From assembly GCA_910578865.1 (NCBI GenBank), contig CAJTRM010000005.1, forward strand, positions 1-64,000: DNA of 64,000 nt, given 5' to 3'. The position numbers were made by a program, and so were the translations under genes. Under the pieces are notes generated by a model. That model had not been told where the DNA came from, did no database searches, and saw nothing but the letters and a program-made list of their open reading frames with translations. Position 1 is the first letter of the stretch. Each line of letters starts with the position of its first letter. Below, in pieces: positions 61,261-64,000 of this stretch. The stretch comes from an uncultured Dorea sp. (GTDB lineage: Bacteria; Bacillota_A; Clostridia; Lachnospirales; Lachnospiraceae).

Positions 61261-62130
61261 ATGTCATATCAATCAATGGAAGAGGCATGTGTAAGATGCG
61301 AAAAAGAAGGGATTCCCTTCTGGAAGGCAGTTCAGCTTGAAGATGCTGACGAAAGAGGCGTGACAGAGGAGGCCTCCTGGAAACAGATGGAATATATGTG
61401 GAATTCTATGCTGAATAACCTGGATGCTTATGAACCTGATCTTGTATCTACAAGCGGCCTGGTAGGGAAAGAAGGCGGACTGATGGATGCATACCGGCAG
61501 GCCGGGGATACATTGTGCGGAGACTTTATGGCAAAGGTAATGTCCAATGCGTTAAAGATGGGATGTAATAATGCCTGCATGAAACGTATTGTTGCAGCTC
61601 CGACGGCAGGGGCGTGCGGAGTGCTCCCTGCAGTTCTGGTTACATATTACAGGGAATATAAGGTGCCTGAAGAGATTATGATCCAGTCCATGTATGTAGC
61701 AGCCGGTCTTGGCCAGATTATTGCGAACCGTGCATATCTTGCAGGAGCATCCGGAGGATGCCAGGCGGAGGTTGGTTCCGGTTCCGGCATGGCGGCGGGG
61801 GCAATCTGCCATATTAAAGGGGCGGATGCAAATGTGATCGGCCATGCATGTGCAATGGCTCTTAAGAACCTGATGGGTCTTGTGTGTGATCCTGTAGCAG
61901 GCCTGGTGGAGGTGCCCTGTGTGAAAAGGAATGTAGGAGGTGCAGTAAATGCACTGGCAGCCGCAGATATGGCGCTGGCAGGGATTACGAGCAAGATTCC
62001 GGCAGACCAGGTGATTGACGCTATGAAGGAGGTCGGAGATAAGATGGACGTATCTCTGAGAGAGACCGGTATCGGCGGTGTAGCAGGCAGCCCGGCAGGA
62101 CAGGAAGTAGCAGAGAGACTGAATATGTAG
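61261..62130 (+). CDS. sdaAA: L-serine ammonia-lyase, iron-sulfur-dependent, alpha subunit
   Basis: 289 residues. VSTSGLVGKEGGLMDAYRQ, APTAGACGVLPAVLV and GHACAMALKNLMGLVCDPVA are diagnostic, and conserved cysteines for the 4Fe-4S cluster are present in them. GGAGG lies before the ATG. Normal length. Operon partner of sdaAB; pyruvate formed can enter the por pathway encoded upstream. Confidence 0.95.
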   Translation: MSYQSMEEACVRCEKEGIPFWKAVQLEDADERGVTEEASWKQMEYMWNSMLNNLDAYEPDLVSTSGLVGKEGGLMDAYRQAGDTLCGDFMAKVMSNALKMGCNNACMKRIVAAPTAGACGVLPAVLVTYYREYKVPEEIMIQSMYVAAGLGQIIANRAYLAGASGGCQAEVGSGSGMAAGAICHIKGADANVIGHACAMALKNLMGLVCDPVAGLVEVPCVKRNVGGAVNALAAADMALAGITSKIPADQVIDAMKEVGDKMDVSLRETGIGGVAGSPAGQEVAERLNM

Positions 62131-62138
62131 AAAAGATT

Positions 62139-62181
62139 ATTTGGGGACGGAAGGGCTTAAAAAAGCCCTCGTTCCCAAATT
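62139..62181 (+). terminator. Hairpin after sdaAA
   Basis: TTTGGGGACG and AGGGCTT pair with AAGCCCT and CGTTCCCAAA around AAAA. A weak T-run (TTAACTGTTT) follows, so termination may be partial. Confidence 0.5.
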
Positions 62182-62213
62182 AACTGTTTGCCTGAAAGGA
62201 GAAATGTGTAAAA

Positions 62214-62759
62214 ATGGTTTTGTATAAAGGACGTCCGGAGCATGAAGAAGGGCGGTGCCAGAAAGAGACTGCAGTTTATGATCTGCTGGATGAACTGGAA
62301 ATCTCATATGAGAGAGTGGATCATGAGGCTGTCCGGACGATCGCAGCGTGCGAGGAGGCAGACCGGACGCTGGGAATTGAGATCTGTAAAAATCTGTTTT
62401 TGTGCAACCGGCAGAAAACGGCTTATTATCTGCTGCTTCTGCCGGGAAGTAAAACCTTGCAGACGAAGGAACTGTCAAAGCAGATCCCGACGTCCAGGCT
62501 GTCTTTTGCTTCGGGGGAGGATATGGAGGAATATCTGAATGTGACACCCGGGTCGGCAACGGTCATGGGGCTGATCTTTGATCCGGAGAACCGGGTGCAG
62601 CTGGTAGTAGATGAGGAGCTTCTTGAGGCAGAATATTTCGGATGTCATCCGTGCGTCAATACATCCAGTTTAAAGCTTCGCACCGCAGATGTGTTCGGAA
62701 AGTATCTGAAGGCAGTGCACCATAATTATATCAAAGTAAAACTCAGTGAAGGCAGGTAG
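62214..62759 (+). CDS. YbaK/ProX-type prolyl-tRNA editing protein
   Basis: 181 residues. VYDLLDELEISYERVDHEAV, IEICKNLFLCNRQKTAYYLL and SATVMGLIFDPENRVQLVVD followed by GCHPCVNTSSLKLRTADV are the trans-editing deacylase family that clears Ala-tRNAPro (PrdX/ProXp-ala). The pocket lysine (KNLFL) and GxHP motif are present. GAAAGGAG lies upstream. It overlaps nth loosely. Confidence 0.92.
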   Translation: MVLYKGRPEHEEGRCQKETAVYDLLDELEISYERVDHEAVRTIAACEEADRTLGIEICKNLFLCNRQKTAYYLLLLPGSKTLQTKELSKQIPTSRLSFASGEDMEEYLNVTPGSATVMGLIFDPENRVQLVVDEELLEAEYFGCHPCVNTSSLKLRTADVFGKYLKAVHHNYIKVKLSEGR

Positions 62760-62763
62760 TAAA

Positions 62764-63396
62764 ATGACAAAAGAAAAATTAGCATTAGAAGTAATTAAGC
62801 GTTTGAAGGCAGAATACCCGGATGCAGGCTGTACGCTGGATTATGATGAGGCCTGGAAGCTTCTTGTCAGCGTCAGGCTTGCAGCCCAGTGTACGGATGC
62901 GCGGGTAAATGTTGTTGTGGAAGGTCTTTATGAAAAGTATCCGAGCGTAGAGGCGCTGGCAGAGGCAGATGTGGAGGATATTGAGGCAATTGTAAGGCCG
63001 TGCGGGCTTGGAAAAAGCAAAGCAAGAGATATCAGCGCCTGTATGAAACAGCTGAAGGAAACATATGACGGAAAGATTCCTAAGGATTTCAATGCATTAT
63101 TGAAATTGCCGGGGGTCGGAAGAAAAAGTGCTAATCTGATCATGGGAGACGTCTTTGGGGAACCGGCCATCGTGACAGATACACATTGTATCCGGCTGGT
63201 AAACAGAATCGGTCTGGTAGACGGCATCAAAGAGCCTAAAAAAGTAGAGATGGCGCTGTGGAAGATTATTCCTCCCGAGGAGGGGAGCGATTTCTGCCAT
63301 CGTCTGGTGTACCATGGACGTGATGTCTGCACGGCCCGGACCAGTCCTTTTTGTGATAAATGCTGCCTGAAGGATATCTGCGGGAAGAACTTATAA
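62764..63396 (+). CDS. nth: Endonuclease III
   Basis: 210 residues from ATG 62764. AAQCTDARVNVV, the HhH LPGVGRKSANLIMGDVFG with the catalytic Lys, and VTDTHCIRLVNRIG with the catalytic Asp are clear. The C-terminal Cys cluster VCTARTSPFCDKCCLKDIC would bind 4Fe-4S. It removes oxidised pyrimidines. The stop is followed by a strong terminator. Confidence 0.95.
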   Translation: MTKEKLALEVIKRLKAEYPDAGCTLDYDEAWKLLVSVRLAAQCTDARVNVVVEGLYEKYPSVEALAEADVEDIEAIVRPCGLGKSKARDISACMKQLKETYDGKIPKDFNALLKLPGVGRKSANLIMGDVFGEPAIVTDTHCIRLVNRIGLVDGIKEPKKVEMALWKIIPPEEGSDFCHRLVYHGRDVCTARTSPFCDKCCLKDICGKNL

Positions 63397-63397
63397 A

Positions 63398-63452
63398 ATA
63401 AAAGCCGCAAAAGCAGCAGAACTTTTCGCGGATGCTTTGCGGCGCTTATTTT
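63398..63452. terminator. Bidirectional terminator
   Basis: AAAGCCGCAAAAGC and GCTTTGCGGCGCTT form a long stem, followed by ATTTTATTT; also ends the small minus-strand gene. Confidence 0.75.
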
Positions 63453-63684
63453 ATTTCATATTTTTGAAAGATTCCATCAGTTCCATATCTTCTGGTTTTA
63501 ATTTTACATTGGTACAGTAATTTTTCCCCTGTGGAGTAGTTACGGTTATTTCGATAATGGTTCCTTCCATAAGAGCGTCTTTGGATACGGCGTCCAGAAA
63601 AAGCGGAAATTTGGGATGATTGTTTCGGAAGGTATCCATAGATGTTTTTAGTTTTTGTATCATGGCAATCTGGTTTATGTTCAT
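63451..63684 (-). CDS. Small hypothetical protein
   Basis: 77 residues with AAGGAG upstream on the minus strand. A helical start (MNINQIAMIQKLKTSMDTFR, NHPKFPLFLDAV) and a strand-rich end (GTIIEITVTTPQGKNYCTNV) with KLKPEDMELMESFK. Widely seen in Lachnospiraceae as a small conserved protein without known function. Diverges from recQ. Confidence 0.8.
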   Translation of the reverse strand: MNINQIAMIQKLKTSMDTFRNNHPKFPLFLDAVSKDALMEGTIIEITVTTPQGKNYCTNVKLKPEDMELMESFKNMK

Positions 63685-63775
63685 ATCTGTGATTCTCCTT
63701 TTATTGATTTTTAATTAGTATATCGGAATTTAAATAAGTAGTCAAAAATAAAAAGCATAAAGAGGTATTTATTTG

Positions 63776-64000
63776 GTGATTGAAGACACACAAAAGATGA
63801 AAGAAGCAAGAGAACTATTAAAAAAATATTTTGGTTACGATGATTTCAGGCAGGGGCAGCAGGCATTGATAGTTTCGGTGCTGAATGGCAGAGATGTCCT
63901 TGGAATTATGCCTACAGGAGCAGGGAAATCCATGTGCTTTCAGATTCCGGCCCTTATGATGGAAGGCATTACATTGGTCATTTCTCCTTTGATCTCCCTG
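63776..64000 (+). CDS. recQ: RecQ-family ATP-dependent DNA helicase, 5' part
   Basis: 75 codons are in the window. From GTG 63776 (AGAGGT upstream), ARELLKKYFGYDDFRQGQQA, the Q-motif region, and Walker A GIMPTGAGKSMCFQIPAL, followed by LVISPLISL, are exact RecQ hallmarks. ATG 63797 is an alternative start. The rest lies beyond the window end. Confidence 0.93.
   Translation, partial: MIEDTQKMKEARELLKKYFGYDDFRQGQQALIVSVLNGRDVLGIMPTGAGKSMCFQIPALMMEGITLVISPLISL

Overview
The window looks like a chromosomal segment of a gut-type Clostridia, most likely a Lachnospiraceae member. The signs are moderate GC with AGGAGG-type ribosome binding sites, a four-gene pyruvate/2-ketoacid:ferredoxin oxidoreductase, an iron-sulfur L-serine dehydratase split into two genes, PadR and GHKL/LytTR regulators, a DUF4317 protein and a TetM-like GTPase of the clostridial type. 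The species cannot be named from the sequence alone.

Bases 1 to about 11,500 are accessory and decaying. They hold the end of a gene cut by the window, a tRNA-Ser(GCU) remnant that looks like an attachment scar, a nuclease fragment, a type III toxin-antitoxin locus of CptIN type (two 45-nt RNA repeats, terminator, toxin), a RelB/YoeB pair, a deleted IS66-like remnant, and a run of small genes mixed with pseudogenes (ACT protein, permease-prefix/FtsW protein, receiver domain, TfoX).

Bases 11,500 to 24,500 are a signalling and transport block. One LytTR response regulator is followed by two near-duplicate GHKL kinases and then a BceAB-like ABC transporter, with a two-site direct-repeat operator just upstream of the transporter promoter. 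Next come a membrane-anchored XRE protein, a VanRS-like two-component pair, and a second ABC transporter. Bases 24,500 to 29,500 carry glutaminase, tRNA-Gly(CCC), DUF1905 and DUF4304 proteins, and a two-gene AAA ATPase/RloB-like defence pair (AbiL-like) with its own promoter and terminator.

Bases 29,500 to 64,000 are mostly chromosomal core: a TetM-like ribosomal GTPase fused to a YacP/Rae1-like NYN nuclease, a cytosolic BMP-domain protein with a ParB-like N-terminus, carB without carA, cysK, a cluster of a CofE-like ligase, a GMP synthase with a collapsed amidotransferase domain and a cyclophilin-like protein, an Hsp70/J-protein pair, YitT, a MATE exporter behind a leader-peptide attenuator, a decayed DUF1538/P-II locus, porCDAB, tRNA-Leu(CAG), sdaAB-sdaAA, a prolyl-tRNA editing protein, endonuclease III and the start of recQ. 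A palindromic repeat family (core TACCCTCAGTG) recurs at five places between 10 and 52 kb.

The strongest candidates for new biology are the GTPase-NYN fusion, the two-kinase LytTR control of a BceAB-like transporter, the MATE leader attenuator, the ParB-like/BMP protein and the degenerate GuaA cluster.
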